Shown here: in pieces, positions 1 to 11,407 of the stretch
Position numbering within the stretch: position 1 is the first letter of the stretch
Layout of the letters: the number at the start of each line of letters is the position of its first letter
Source: Curvularia sp. ZM96
Lineage: Eukaryota > Ascomycota > Dothideomycetes > Pleosporales > Pleosporaceae
DNA: 64,000 bases
Assembly (NCBI GenBank): GCA_022457065.1
Contig: JAJGBQ010000006.1
Span: 2,232,001 to 2,296,000, forward strand
Direction: 5' to 3'
The notes under the pieces: model-generated
What the model saw: the letters and a program-made list of their open reading frames with translations, nothing else
What the model was told of the DNA's origin: nothing
Database searches by the model: none
Position numbers and translations under genes: made by a program

Positions 1-1679
1 AGACTCTTGGATGGCTGGAATCTTCTTGTAGCGGTAAAAGGCATCGAGAGCTGGGATAGAGAGACCATGGACTACGATGGAAAAGATGACAAGAAAGTAA
101 ACCACAGGAATCATGGCTGCAACAAGGTTTTCTTCCTCATCCGTTTGGGCCTCTCCAGGTTTTGGGAATAGGTGACGTGTATGCTCAACGTAGAAAACCG
201 CACCGATTCCTGCGGGAGTCAGTAATTGATATTCTGATGGCTTCAGCTGTACTTACCGATAGGCCCGAAGTATCCCATGAACAGCGCCTCTTTCCAGTCC
301 TTGACGACGTCAGGCATGATCTTGTACACCATGAAGATTGCTGGAATGCGTCGAAAAGCAAGGATTAGAAAGCCAAGAATCATGAGCCTTCCAATCGTAA
401 TGCCAGTCACTTCCGGAAGCTGAAGTTCTCTCCAAGGAATGATGGTACCAATATACATGAAACCACCAAAATTGAGAATGACGTCGAAGCAGCTGTTGAC
501 CTCGTCATGGCGTTTCTCCGTCTCTTCGAGATAAACTCCATTCCAGTTCATGACATTGCCAGCAACGAAGCAGGCAAGGAGGTCGTCCGTACCGAGCGCA
601 CCGCATATGCCGAGACTGAAGAGGCCAATCGCCATTGGCCACAGTAGAAGACTTTCGGAGTCTATCCACTTCTTACGGAGACCGAATTTGATGGCGAGCA
701 TGCTCGCGGCTCCAATTACCACACCGATGGCCACAGACATGAGGATGATGTACAACCATCCCTCTACAATCCACTGCTCGATGGCCATAGGAACACCCCC
801 ACCGAGACGGCCAACTCCCTCTTCACTGCGTTTAGCAATTATGTCGACTGCTCGATGTGCGATCCCCGCAGCACTCTCGGAGAGGCCATCCTTGAACTTG
901 ACGCCCTCAAGATCGGCATGGCGGATCAGGTAGGTCGCTAATAGGAGAAATGGAAAACCAAATCCGTCGTTAGCGCCTGCTTCTGACGAAATAATCTCTC
1001 GTAGTGCGCGAGGAACGAATTTGTCGGCGAAAGGACCTTTTGCTACGGCCTGCGATAGGATAGGATCTGTGCAAGTAACGCAGGACCCGATAACAAGTGC
1101 AGCCAGAAATGAAATCTTGGGGATCGTAATCAAGACACACAAACTGGTGCAAATCCACATGATGGTCATGACTGGAAGGAGGCATATGGCCATCTCCTTC
1201 CATCGAGTTTGTGCATATTTGGCGGGAAGCTGGAAGCCGGCGATGACAAGTTGGACGCCAATCACTACGCGGCACATACCCTATATAGATGTCAGCCATG
1301 ATCGTAGTAAGGCTTTGTTGTTTTTGAATCTACCAGCGTGATAGCCTCTTGCTGCCCTTGGACAGCAGATCCCCATTTCTCTGCATCGAGAAATCTAGCG
1401 GCTATTGGACCCAGGACGACACCAATAATCACAGCAGGTACTAAATCTTGTAAGCAAAACATTGACCTCATAGAAGAAAGGTGTAGTCATAGTTCAGGAC
1501 TAACATGCTTCGCCTAGGTACCAGACCTGCTTAATCTTGACAGAAAGGAAGCCGTAACAAACGATGAAGGCACCTGTGTTTGGGTCGTGTTAATCGAATT
1601 CCTATTAGCAGGACTGCACAGGTGACGTACCCAAGATGGCGATAACGACGTTGAGCTCACTAACGTCGAGTTTTGGCAT
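1..1679 (-). CDS. NHA1: Na+/H+ antiporter of the fungal Nha1/Sod2 type (3' end outside window)
   Basis: This encodes a plasma-membrane cation/proton antiporter that exports Na+ or K+ in exchange for protons. Exons on the minus strand are 1679-1631, 1573-1505, 1440-1334, 1280-257 and 209-1, with GT-AG introns joining in frame. The start is the ATG at 1679, giving an N-terminus beginning MPKLDVSELN. Motifs include YLGEALPAV, VVIGVQLVIAGFQLPAKY, the ion-site region TCTDPILSQ, EAGANDGFGFPFL and GTDDLLACFVAG, which are hallmark fungal Nha1 segments. Multiple hydrophobic helices follow each other through about residue 430. The last visible exon reads through VEHTRHLFP and a further helix before the edge, so the cytoplasmic tail is missing. 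It is probably a housekeeping gene flanking the catabolic cluster. Family assignment is secure; its exact ion preference is not visible. Confidence 0.92.
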
Positions 1680-3462
1680 GATGGTAAGCTCTGCGAACCT
1701 GGGAATATGCAATAAAATGACCTTTGTCAAGATCGGGTATGTGGCCAGGAAAGAATGATCGGGCGAAAGAGCGAGAAGTGGGCTCGACCAGCGAAAAAGA
1801 AAGGAGGTAAATATCAGACCAGCCGTATTCACAAGGACGATTAATACTAGTAGAAGCAAATTGAAGATAGAATAAGGAAAGGATGGGCTGGCGGGGGAAG
1901 TCGGAGGGATGACGAAGACAAGACCAGTTAAAACGATAGCCTCAACTCCATAGGACACCTGGGTGCTACCTGCTACTAATCATATCTTTGGCTTCGTCAC
2001 GGCCATAACAAGCTGCGCTAACTTGAAACCAAAGCTGTGAAGATGGACATGGCCAAGCAGCTATGAAGAGTGTGCCAAGCTCCGCCGCTGGCGTCAAGTA
2101 GTGAATGGTTGGTGGCAAGCGATGCCAAGTTGAGGTGGCGGGAGTTTCTAACATATCGTGTGGGATTGACCGCCTGATTTCTTGTTCTGAGGCTTGTTGT
2201 CTTAACATCCTAGATAAGCTGGAAGGATTTCAAACGCAGGGCAACATTTTGGTCAGCGTTGCGGAGCCTGTTGTTGCTAAGACCTGATGAGGTCAATAGA
2301 AGATAAGCACCTAAAGAGATGTATTAGATACACTTCATAAGTGTTAGTCTTCTCATTAAACGACGATGTGATTCTTTAACGCAGCTGAGCTTAGAAGTCC
2401 TGATCTTCCCCGCGGTTGAGCTTCGCCTAGACTGCCAAGTCTGATACATCATGGAGAGCTGGGCTACAACTTGGCAGAGAAGAACCCACCAATGAGTAAA
2501 ACGTAACTTACCTAAGGCTAAAAAAGGTAACAATAGCAGCCCTTTTCCCCTGTAGATCAAAGGATTGTACTCCCAGACGGTTACCATGTGCGGAATTGTG
2601 GACCTGCGTGCGAAAGCGATTCCTGCCGAGTGCAAAAGATGAATAACGTTTGGACGGTTTCTCTTGAGCACACGTAAAGTTGTTAGCTATTCTAGGTACC
2701 AGACGAAGTTTATTAATAAAGATGAGGAATACCATAATGATAGGTGCTGAGGGAAAGACGTAGCTTACTGTCACATGACCTACATATGAGAGTTGTCGCA
2801 AAACTGACTAATTTGACATGAGATCTCTGACGTATCTGACTCAGCATCATCTTCAAGTTCGACGCGGCCAATGGCATGTCTTGACCGAAGAAGCTCTATG
2901 TGGGAGCATCTCTGATGCGTTTGGGAGACGAATATGCTCATTCACTTCGCTGCAGCGTCTCTTCTTCAACAAGTGGTACGATCACATTCGATAGAGTTGC
3001 TTCCACACGCTTGAGTATAGGCACTGTGGGCCGCTCAAGACTCCTCTCGTAGCGCGCCCTGAAAGAGAGTTCAGGAAACTACAATGTACAAATGCATAGT
3101 GCGAAACGCCTGAAGCCTGACACCACTTTTCAACGCCTCCTCCCTGCGGGCATGCAGACTTCGTATAGTCAGTCCGTAACCCAAAATCACATCGTAACGA
3201 CGCAATATGAAGTGTACCCACGCTTCCCTTCTTGCTTGAGTCTAGGCCTTGCTAACAAGATTCCAAAAAGCACCGGTTTCTAAAGCCACCCCTTTATAAC
3301 GCACAATCTTCATTCAGTTCACACCCGCCCAGAAGTATCTCCCCTAAGTTTAGCAGAAACCCTGTTGGGGACCGGCCCTGCGTAAGCCTTTATCAGCAAC
3401 TCCATCTTCAATCGCTCCCACGCAACTGTTTCAACTTGAAGAAGAGTTCCCGAAAGCTGCTC
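1680..3462. other. Intergenic, upstream of the antiporter
   Basis: I see no convincing gene here. A minus-strand open frame continues upstream of the antiporter ATG (to about 1958), but it is a hydrophobic run without family motifs and is best read as 5' leader or chance. No repeats or RNA genes were recognised. Confidence 0.5.
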
Positions 3463-3804
3463 TTAATCCCCTACTGCACCTCCCCCCACGATTTCGTGCT
3501 TAAGCCTGAGTGCACAATCCTCGACATTCAGCGTCTTCTTCACAACCGCATTATTCCTAACGGCAATAACAAAGGAGCGCTTCCAACTGCCGCCAGCGTA
3601 GCAGAATTACTTCATCTGCTTCGGGTGGAAGTGGCCGGCGAGCCTGGCAGATCCGTCGCTGTAGAATTCACCTGCGACGTCGAGGGCGTAGTTCTTGTTT
3701 TCGCTCCAGATGTGGCCGCTCGTGTAGCACTTGACGGCGGTGAGGGGGGCGAGGAATGCGAGAAGGAGGGTTAGGAGGAGAGTGATGATGGATGGGAAGC
3801 GCAT
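3463..3804 (-). pseudogene. Small secreted cysteine-containing protein with an in-frame stop
   Basis: The frame starts at 3804 with a clear signal peptide: a basic start, then a leucine-rich core ending about residue 23, followed by KCYTSGHIW. It stops at a TAA at 3609-3607 after 65 codons. The same frame is then open for 47 more codons to a second TAA at 3463. That second part carries two cysteines and an EIV-GGG segment, resembling the C-terminal half of a small secreted protein family seen in plant-associated ascomycetes. The stop could be a nonsense lesion, or part of an intron whose borders I cannot place; the best GT-AG option is under 30 nt, too short. Role unknown; a host-interaction protein is only a possibility. 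I do not recognise a toxin family. Confidence 0.5.
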
Positions 3805-5483
3805 TCTGGAGACAGGCTTTGGTGGTGAGAGAGAGGGTGTTTGGAAGTAGAGGTTGTCTGCGGTTTGGTAGTTTTAAGGCCCACCAGCAGAGTTCAGTGA
3901 GGATTACTGCCGACCTTTCTGACACTGGCGAACTGCTGGTGCTTTCCTCTTTGCCGTTTCCCAGATGTGTCTTCATGACCTTGCGATTCCGTTGCCCAAT
4001 TGGTGTAAGTGAAAGAAAGAGAAGGAAAAGACGAACTCTTGGCTGCAGCAGGCCTTTTGTGTGGTCTTGCCACGACTTACCTTTTGGTTGAACACAGCAG
4101 CACTCTTTGTTGCGGCACATACGACATTTTCATCTCAATCGGTCCCATCGTCTATGCCCTGCTATTAGTGAGGCGCGGACCTCGCCCAATCCCAGTGGTG
4201 ATGTTGAGCACACAACATGGCTGGCGGCGTGGAACGTTCCACATCAACGTCAACTGTGGATCAAGACCAAATCGCACTGACACATTCCCAAGCTGCACCC
4301 AATCGATTGCAACAAGCCACCATGCAGAAAGTGCTGGGGATGGAAAAAATAGTATTGTTCTTTCCTTAGAGTCGCAAGCTCCGCCTGCTCATTAAGAGTG
4401 TCGTTTGTACCTTCCCAGGCATATAGATCAACTTTTGTTCTCAATACTACAGTTGCTTTGACCAGCTCTCAACTAGACTAAGACGGCTGACCCTGAGGTG
4501 GGTACAGATTGCACAAGCCGCCGTTGCAGGTTCACGTGTACCTCATCGACGACTTCACATCCATTGTCACTCCTTCATTTACCTATGGGACTAGTACTCT
4601 ATCGTCAGTCTCTTAAGCCAAGTCTCCTTGGAATTCGGGCAAGCATCCACAAACCCAATAGGGGGTCTCGACGGGTTTCAATATGCAGTCCGGGCCCAAT
4701 TCGAAAGACTGGCATAGGATGACTTTTCAGCAAAAGAACCCTATGTCCTCACCAGGCTCTTCAGCAACTATTCAAGTTTCTATCTGAATTATTGCGATAG
4801 ATTTAGAATCGATATACGTGCTGTACTCCCAAAGGATTTCGTGGAAAGATACGTAATTCCTATCCCGTAACCACGCTTAGGTCGAGCGCATCCATACATA
4901 TGGCAAGTGGCGCGACGCAAGTTCCCAGTCATGTGAGAGGCGATTGGTGGATCAAATTTGCAGTGCGTAGCCTACTGGGTTGTGAGTATTTCATACCACG
5001 ATGAAGCTTCACCGAATTTGGTCGATACCTTTTCAGGGCGTGCTATGCTGATCGATGTATGCCTCGACCTTGGTAAGACTTCATAGAGACACGAGAGATG
5101 GAAACCAATGTACCACCAAAGTCTCAGTGTAAAAGAATGATTGAACAAGGCTTCTCAGCTGAAATGGTCTTTTGGACGATTCACGACGTTGTTAGATCAT
5201 GTTCCTCCAAAGCAATTCTATGGACAACGGGATTCACTGCTCAAGCAGGTTTAACAAAAACTCAATAATTCACCATGGCAAATCAATCGTTGCGGTATAC
5301 TCTCGAATACCATGATTCGCATTCTTACAATTGAATGTATATCGATTTCCTCATTGAACGAAAGCTTTGCCGCTATCAGAATGAAAACAACGCCGCAAGC
5401 CCCAAGTTGGCCCACATGTGCCATACCCAGAGAGCAAAAACCCAGTCATCAGTTCCCACATCAATCGTCAGCACTGCCAAACT
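3805..5483. other. Intergenic, no recognised content
   Basis: Open frames here are short, overlap on both strands and show no family motifs. I see no repeats, RNA genes or transposon signatures. Confidence 0.5.
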
Positions 5484-7248
5484 TCACACAACCTTCTTAT
5501 CCTCACCCCCTTTCCCCTCACGAAGCTCCAAATACTCGCTCGCCAACCCCTTATAGTCCCACGGCTTATACGGCTCAAAAATCTCCGCAATCTGATTCCT
5601 CTTGCGATGCGTCTCAATTCCCACATCATTCAACAACATATCCACATACGGCAGCGACTCAAACGCAAAGTCCGGGATCGAGTCCCCGTAGCCGCACGGA
5701 TACCTGTATTTCCCCCATTGCGTGTGCCGTAGGACTTCTGCGGTGATTTCTTGCTCTGTCGACGCAAGACGTTTCAGCTTGCCGTCGAAGAAGGCGGAGA
5801 TCCAGAGGCCTTGGGTGGAAGCGAAGAGCGCGGTGCTGGTGGTCGATACCATGCCTGCGAATGCGAGGTTTCTTTGGTGGACCAGAGCGGGAGGGACCAT
5901 GAAGCGGTACATGCGGTGGGGGTCGTCGTCTTTGCGCTTGTAGCGGAGGACGGGTTGGCGTTTGAGCGCTGGGAACATTTCGAGAACCTCGCAGTTGGCT
6001 TTTTGGATCAGGTCGGCTTTTTCTTGGCCGGACTGTGTCAGACCAATGCCGCCTTGGGACAGGTTTTTGAAGGCCAGGGGCACGTCTTTTTTCCATCCAG
6101 TGGCGCAGATGAGGACGTCGGTGTGGATTTGCTCGCCGTCTGTGAGGTGGACAGTTTTTCCATCGAGCTTGGAGATGTCGGCGAGGTGGACGCGTACTTT
6201 GCCCTCTTTTACTAGGTCGAAGAAGTTGGTTTCGAAGTTGTGGATGCCGAGGCCGCTGCCGGTCCAGAATACTGGATTCCATGGTTTCAACTTGAAAACT
6301 TCGGGGTGGTCGTCATATCCAATCATCTCGGTCAGTTCGGCTGTTAGGTTGTTCCAATAGTTGTCGGTGAGCAGCCTTCCCATGCCAGTACGGTGGAGGA
6401 AGCCACGCGGTACCGCGAATCCGTCCTCGTCTCCCCATGCACACGGGGCGAACCAAGTCAATGCTCGTGTGTGAAGAAGCTCTTGCATATCCCTCTTGAA
6501 TGGTGTCGCATATGGATGCGCAAGCCATACTGGGCCTTGTCCTGTTGGCCGTATGATTATGTTTACAGTGGCGTTGCCTTCGGTCGCAAAGGCATATGCG
6601 ATGTCCATTGCAGATTTGCCGCCTCCTACTACGACAGCAGTGTTCGATGTACCAACCGTGTCTGAGCGCTTGCAGAAGTCTTTGGCGTGGAAGAAGGGTG
6701 ATTCGAACGTGTCGGCTCCCTCATACTGGGGGATGTTGGGTTGTGAAGTGAGTCCGCATGCAAGCACCAATCTCTTGGTCCTGACCGTCTCCGGTTCACC
6801 ACTTGCATTCACTACCTTTACTAGCCATCCACCATCGGAGCTAGGTTCGATCTCCTCAACCTTAGTGTTCAGTCTCGTTCGCTCATAGACCCCAAAATGT
6901 TTCGCAAAGTCCGTCAGATACCGGTGAAGCACCGCGGCGGGAATGTGCTGGCCTTGTTTCACGCCATATACTGATTCCAGCATTGGGAAGTCGGGGTATT
7001 CGTACGACCCGTACAGATTGTTCGACTTCAGCCCGGGGTAGAGACGGTCGGCTGACCATGTCCCGCCAAAGGAGCTCGCGCCATCGAGGACTAAAACAGT
7101 TTCGCCGGGATGAAGTTCAATGTAAGATTTTGCGGCAGCGAGACCAAACCAGCCTGTGCATCATTGTTTAGCTTGGCACTCGTGAGTTGAGAAGTCGCGG
7201 AAATGACATACCAGCTCCAACCACAACAAGATCATGTTCGGTACCCAT
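5484..7248 (-). CDS. Flavin-containing monooxygenase (FMO/Baeyer-Villiger-like)
   Basis: This FAD- and NADPH-dependent monooxygenase of 568 aa has two exons (7248-7212 and 7153-5484) around a 58-nt intron (7154-7211) that splits the first Rossmann motif. Spliced, residues about 11-16 give the FAD motif GAGWFG. Next comes FGGTW with a YPGL-type stretch. The NADPH-binding motif is VGGGKSAMD near residues 188-196, and ICATGW sits near the C-terminal third. The FxGxxxH signature position reads FESPFFHAKDF, so it is a divergent member. No signal peptide is present, so it is likely cytosolic or loosely membrane-attached. It is the leftmost enzyme of the aromatic cluster and is transcribed away from it. 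Substrate is unknown; oxygenation of a carbonyl or heteroatom on a phenolic side chain is plausible. It could also be an unrelated neighbour. Confidence 0.88.
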
Positions 7249-8096
7249 TTCCAGTTATCTATCGTGATCAAATCGTTGTGAAATTTAGAGTTTTGATCGA
7301 GAAGTAAAGAGAGCTTATATTACTTGAACACCAAGCACGCACTTGTTCTCGGTACAGTCAGAGTAGCCAATTGCGACACGAGGTGTTCGAGGTGAGGGTC
7401 TTCGGAGTTAATCAGTCAATACGAAGGAGCAGACGAACAAATATATCCGTCATCGATGGGTGCCGGCGTGTTCACCTTCTAGCAATATGTAGCATGCCGC
7501 TTGAAACATGGGAAAACGTAACTGAGCTCAGGCATGGAGGACCAGCCGGCTGGGACGGAAGGTGTCGCATCTGCGGAATCTATCTCGCGTGACATGATTC
7601 TAAACGAATAACTCACGGTCGGACGAGAGACATCCAGCTGGGGTACACGGAACGCGAGGGGTACAAGCGGCCTGTGTCGGACTAGCCGCATTCACGACGG
7701 AACAACCGAGCGCATTCAATTCGTCATGAGATTTGCTCTGGAACAATGGTTGATCTGCAGGGTTTCTGGAAATAAACTTTCTGCTTACCCATCAACTTCA
7801 TTCTCGCAATATCGAGGGGAGATGGTTGCGGGCAGGATCAACGTGGGTTTGGGGGGAGGCTGTCGACTAGAGCTTCACGTGTCCAAGTTTCATACCTTTT
7901 TGCCTCTGATTTCATACGCCGGGCACTGGGTACTGAACAGAATCTGCGAACGAAATTCATTTTTTCAGAGTTGTAGTGCTCCGAACCGTGGTTAATATCC
8001 CACATGAAAGGAATGGGGATAATGCAAACACCAGCATGCCACGTTCATTTCAGTGTATTCAAGGGTTCAGGTGCAAAATTTATTCAAATTCAAAAC
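7249..8096. promoter_or_regulatory. Upstream region of the monooxygenase
   Basis: This stretch holds the promoter of the flavin monooxygenase and the 3' flank of the short-chain dehydrogenase. It contains scattered CGGA half-sites, for example TTCGGA at 7401-7406, and no coding region I can support. Confidence 0.35.
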
Positions 8097-8958
8097 TCAA
8101 GTATCAATCTGTCGTCCGATATGCAAGCCACCTGTAATCGCAATATCCGTACCCGTCGTATAGCTCGACGCATCACTCAAAAGGTACACCACCGACCCAA
8201 CCAAGTCATCCGTCGTACCAATGCGCTTGAGTGGCGGTGCATTGAACATCAACTCCGCAATCTTCGCGTTGTGGTCGCGCACAAACTTGGTCTGTTCGGT
8301 GTCAATGAAGCCAGGCGATATCGAGTTGACCCGGATCCCAAGAGGCGCTAATTCTGTAGACAATGCTTGAGAAAGCATCTTCACAGCACCCTTTGACGCC
8401 GAATACGCGGACATTCTGTGGCTTGGAAGTACGGTGTGTGATGTGATAGAGGCAATCAAAACGGCGGATCCTCCGGTTCCTTGCTTTTCGATTTGCTCGG
8501 CGAACAACTGTGTCGCCATGAATGTGCCAGTTACCTGTCATGGTATATTAGCCAACACATTAGGTCCAAGATGGGGAGCGGAGGCTTACATTGACTTGCA
8601 ATATCTTGTTAACTTCAGCCCAAGTGTGTTTCGCAAATGGCTTCTCGAGTGCGATACCTGCACTAGTCACAAGACCGTCCACCCTTCCCAGGCTCTGAAC
8701 TGCGTCCGCAAACGCCTTTTTGAGCGAACTTTCGTCTGCCACATCGGCGCGGAAGTATGGAAGCTTGACACCGGTTTCCTTGGCCAATTGTGCGAAATGA
8801 TCGAGCGGTTTGTCTTGAAGGTCTAGGACGGCAACATTGCCGCCCATTTCAGCAATTGCTTTCGTCAATGCCAGTCCGATGCCTTGGGCACCACCTGTGA
8901 CAACATAATTGCGCCCAGTGAGCTCGAATGATGCGCGGACTTTGGAAGCCATGGTCAA
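8097..8958 (-). CDS. Short-chain dehydrogenase/reductase (classical SDR)
   Basis: This is an NAD(P)-dependent oxidoreductase of 268 aa in two exons, 8958-8590 and 8534-8097, around a 55-nt intron. The start is the ATG at 8958; an in-frame ATG at 8952 is equally possible. The cofactor motif TGGAQGIG lies at residues 21-28. A structural SAG-type motif (TSAGI) follows near 100, then a catalytic Ser in IASITS, Tyr167 and Lys171 in YSASK, and NSISPGFIDT after the active site. The length is typical of classical SDRs. It is divergent from the aromatic monooxygenase at 9548, with 589 bp between start codons, so the two probably share a promoter. The likely role is oxidation of an alcohol or reduction of a ketone during side-chain processing. 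The substrate cannot be read from sequence. Confidence 0.92.
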
Positions 8959-9547
8959 CGACTTGCTCTGCTTATACTATGATTGGGTAATGCGGTGTTA
9001 TCGATTGGGAAGAGTGAATGCTAGATGACTAAGCATGTCAGTGAACGCCTTCCTTTTCTGCGGGAGACCAACCTTCTTTGCTTCTTATTTCGCTTCGATG
9101 GAACTTTTCCTCAACTTGAAGATAATGCTTCACTGAATGCTCCCGCTATTTCCTTTTCTTCTTCGAGGCGTGCACCTGCATGCGACGTCGGATGCTGACA
9201 TAATACACTCCGGAATGGCGTAGGAAGTTCCGACCGTGGTCGCAACCAACGGGCTATCGCAAGCGAATCCGGTAAGAAAAAACACAAAGTTCCAGATCGA
9301 CTCCATGACAAGGCAGATACGCTGTCGCCGGCCGCGCCCAACCCTGAATCCGTGGGCTAGGATGTCGCGTGAGGGGCATCAAGGTTGGAGAGGATATCAA
9401 GAGCCCGTAAGCCAAAGTTAATGGATAAGTTCACGCGTTAGAGCTGCGAACATTTACTTCAACATCGCATCAGCGGATCTTTACCACTGCTGGAGCTCAT
9501 TCATATTTCAATTGCGGCAACCCTTCACACAAACACCACAAAACACC
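8959..9547. promoter_or_regulatory. Divergent promoter, SDR / aromatic monooxygenase
   Basis: This 589-bp region separates two divergent start codons. It holds TCCGGA at 9209-9214 and TTCCGA at 9228-9233, about 20 bp apart, resembling paired half-sites for a Zn2Cys6 regulator. Regulator binding is inferred. Confidence 0.4.
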
Positions 9548-10969
9548 ATGACTCAACCAGGATGGCGAGCGCTCAATGTGGGCATCATTGGCGGAGGGAT
9601 TGGAGGTCAGGCATCTGCCATTGCCCTCCGACGGCAAGGGCACACTGTGACAATCTACGAGCGCGCAGATTTCGCAGGAGAAGTCGGAGCCTCCATATCC
9701 TGCGCTGCAAACGGCACAAAGTGGCTCGAGGAATGGGGAGTGAACATTGAACTTGGTGACCCGGTAATCCTAAAGCAGCTCATTAGCCGTGACTGGAAAA
9801 CTGGCGAACCGGCAAGTGTCTACGACCTCCATGACTACAAGGAAAAATGGGGCTATGTAAGTGGTTCGGTTCTCGTCTCGGACTAGTGGCTTATGTCCGG
9901 TAGCACTACTACATGTTCCACCGGCAGTACATGCATGCCATGCTTATGGATAGTGCGGTTGGCCAGCGTGGAGAAGGCGAGCCCGCAAAACTCAAAGTCA
10001 ATCATAAGGCCAAAGATGTTAACCTCGAAACGGGCGAGATCACATTCGAGAACGGTGTCACAGCCAAACACGACGTCATTATCGGCGCCGATGGCATTGG
10101 TTCGACTGTTCGGAGTGTACTTGGCATCAAAGTCGACAAGGTCCCAGCATCCTGGAGCTGCTTGCACACCAACGTAGACACTGACGAGGCTGTCAAGCTC
10201 GGGCTGGTCGACTACTCAAAGAACGCTGCAATTGAATACTGGGGTGGGTATCACTCGCACTACAAGATTGTCCTTTCGCCTTGCAATGGTGGAAAACTTC
10301 TCTCTTACTACTGCTTCTTCCCGCGTGAAGCGGGCGACTTCCAGAATCAATCTTGGGACGAGGCTGCCACTCTCCCAGAGTTGCTCGCGCCGTATCCAGA
10401 CTTGGACCGTCAGGTCTTTAAGCACTTGGAAATTGGCTACGAGATCCGACCATGGAGGCTTTGGAAGCACCAGCCGTATCCGTACTGGCAGAAAGGAGTG
10501 GCCTGCATCATTGGAGATGCTGCACACCCGGTATGCTACCATGGCCGAATGAAGCTTTAACGCTAACGATTTGCAGATGATGCCTGATCAGAGCCAGGGA
10601 GCCTGCCAGGCCATCGAGGACGCCGGGGCTCTTGGCACAATTTTCAGCAAGAAGAATTTCAACGGCAACATTCGCGAGGCTCTTGAAGTTTTCGAAGAGG
10701 TCAGGAAGCCGAGAGGAACAAAGGTGCAGGCGGCCTCGGCGCGAGCGAGCGAGAACATGCACGAGCGCATTGGCTTCTCCAGCAACAAGCACGATCCTCA
10801 TTACAAGGTCGCGGATGAGAAGAACAAACTCACAATTGATGAAATGAACACGTGAGTACTATGATTTGGAGAAAATGCCTTTGCTGACACCGAATACAGG
10901 TACGATATGCACAAAGACGTCGCGGAGAAACTGGCTGCTCGAAGGGGCACGAACGGAATCAAGGCTTAG
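9548..10969 (+). CDS. FAD-dependent aromatic-ring monooxygenase (salicylate / 3-hydroxybenzoate hydroxylase-like)
   Basis: This is a class A flavoprotein monooxygenase of 426 aa. Exons are 9548-9856, 9904-10530, 10577-10851 and 10900-10969, with introns of 46-48 nt. GGGIGG at residues 15-20 binds the FAD ADP moiety, GADGIGSTVR is the DG-type motif, and IGDAAHP with MMPDQSQGA around 306-318 is the GD motif that binds FAD ribityl. The length matches fungal salicylate-hydroxylase-like enzymes. No targeting signal is visible. Because gentisate dioxygenase lies in the same cluster, the most economical role is hydroxylation of a hydroxybenzoate to gentisate (2,5-dihydroxybenzoate). Homologs also do decarboxylating hydroxylation of salicylate to catechol, and the sequence alone does not settle which. 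It is divergent from the SDR and followed by an aldehyde dehydrogenase on the same strand. Confidence 0.92.
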
Positions 10970-11407
10970 GGAACTTTGGGGCGATTCGCAGTGTATCTTC
11001 GTGATGTTCAGTAGTTTGTAGATTCCAACAACCTCAATGGCAACCATCGACAACATAAGTTTCAATGTCACAACATGGACCAAAAGAGTTCATGGAATCT
11101 CCGTGTCCACTGCGTGTAATCCCCATGATTGGGTTTTCATCATCCAAGGGCCTTCTCCGCATGCTCCAAAATGTGACGGAACGCTGTTCGGAAGGAGCGC
11201 GCGGCTTCCGGAATTGAACGGCATTACGAATTGGCCATGAATCGCGAAACGGCGGATTAAGGGTCTGAACGATCAAGGGTCTAAACGATCATCATATCAA
11301 GGATCTGGTAGATCATCATGGGCAACTGCAGGTGTGAGAAATAATATATGTGATTGAGCTCTTGCAGCTTCTCACAGCCATTGAAACCATTGCACACAAA
11401 GACCAGG
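10970..11407 (+). promoter_or_regulatory. Promoter of aldehyde dehydrogenase 1 with palindrome and direct repeats
   Basis: The region contains TTCGGAA at 11187-11193 and the perfect palindrome TTCCGGAA at 11206-11213. A 16-bp unit, AAGGGTCTGAACGATC, is repeated in tandem at 11259-11274 and 11275-11290 with one mismatch, and a degenerate third copy follows. These lie 120-220 bp before the start codon. A regulatory role is inferred. Confidence 0.4.

Noticed and set aside
1605..1958. 117-codon minus-strand hydrophobic frame
   Set aside because: Only its last part is coding, as the first antiporter exon from ATG 1679; the upstream part lacks homology and is probably leader.
5659..6360. Several long frames opposite the flavin monooxygenase
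   Set aside because: They are shadows of a GC-rich gene, arginine- or proline-rich without domain motifs.
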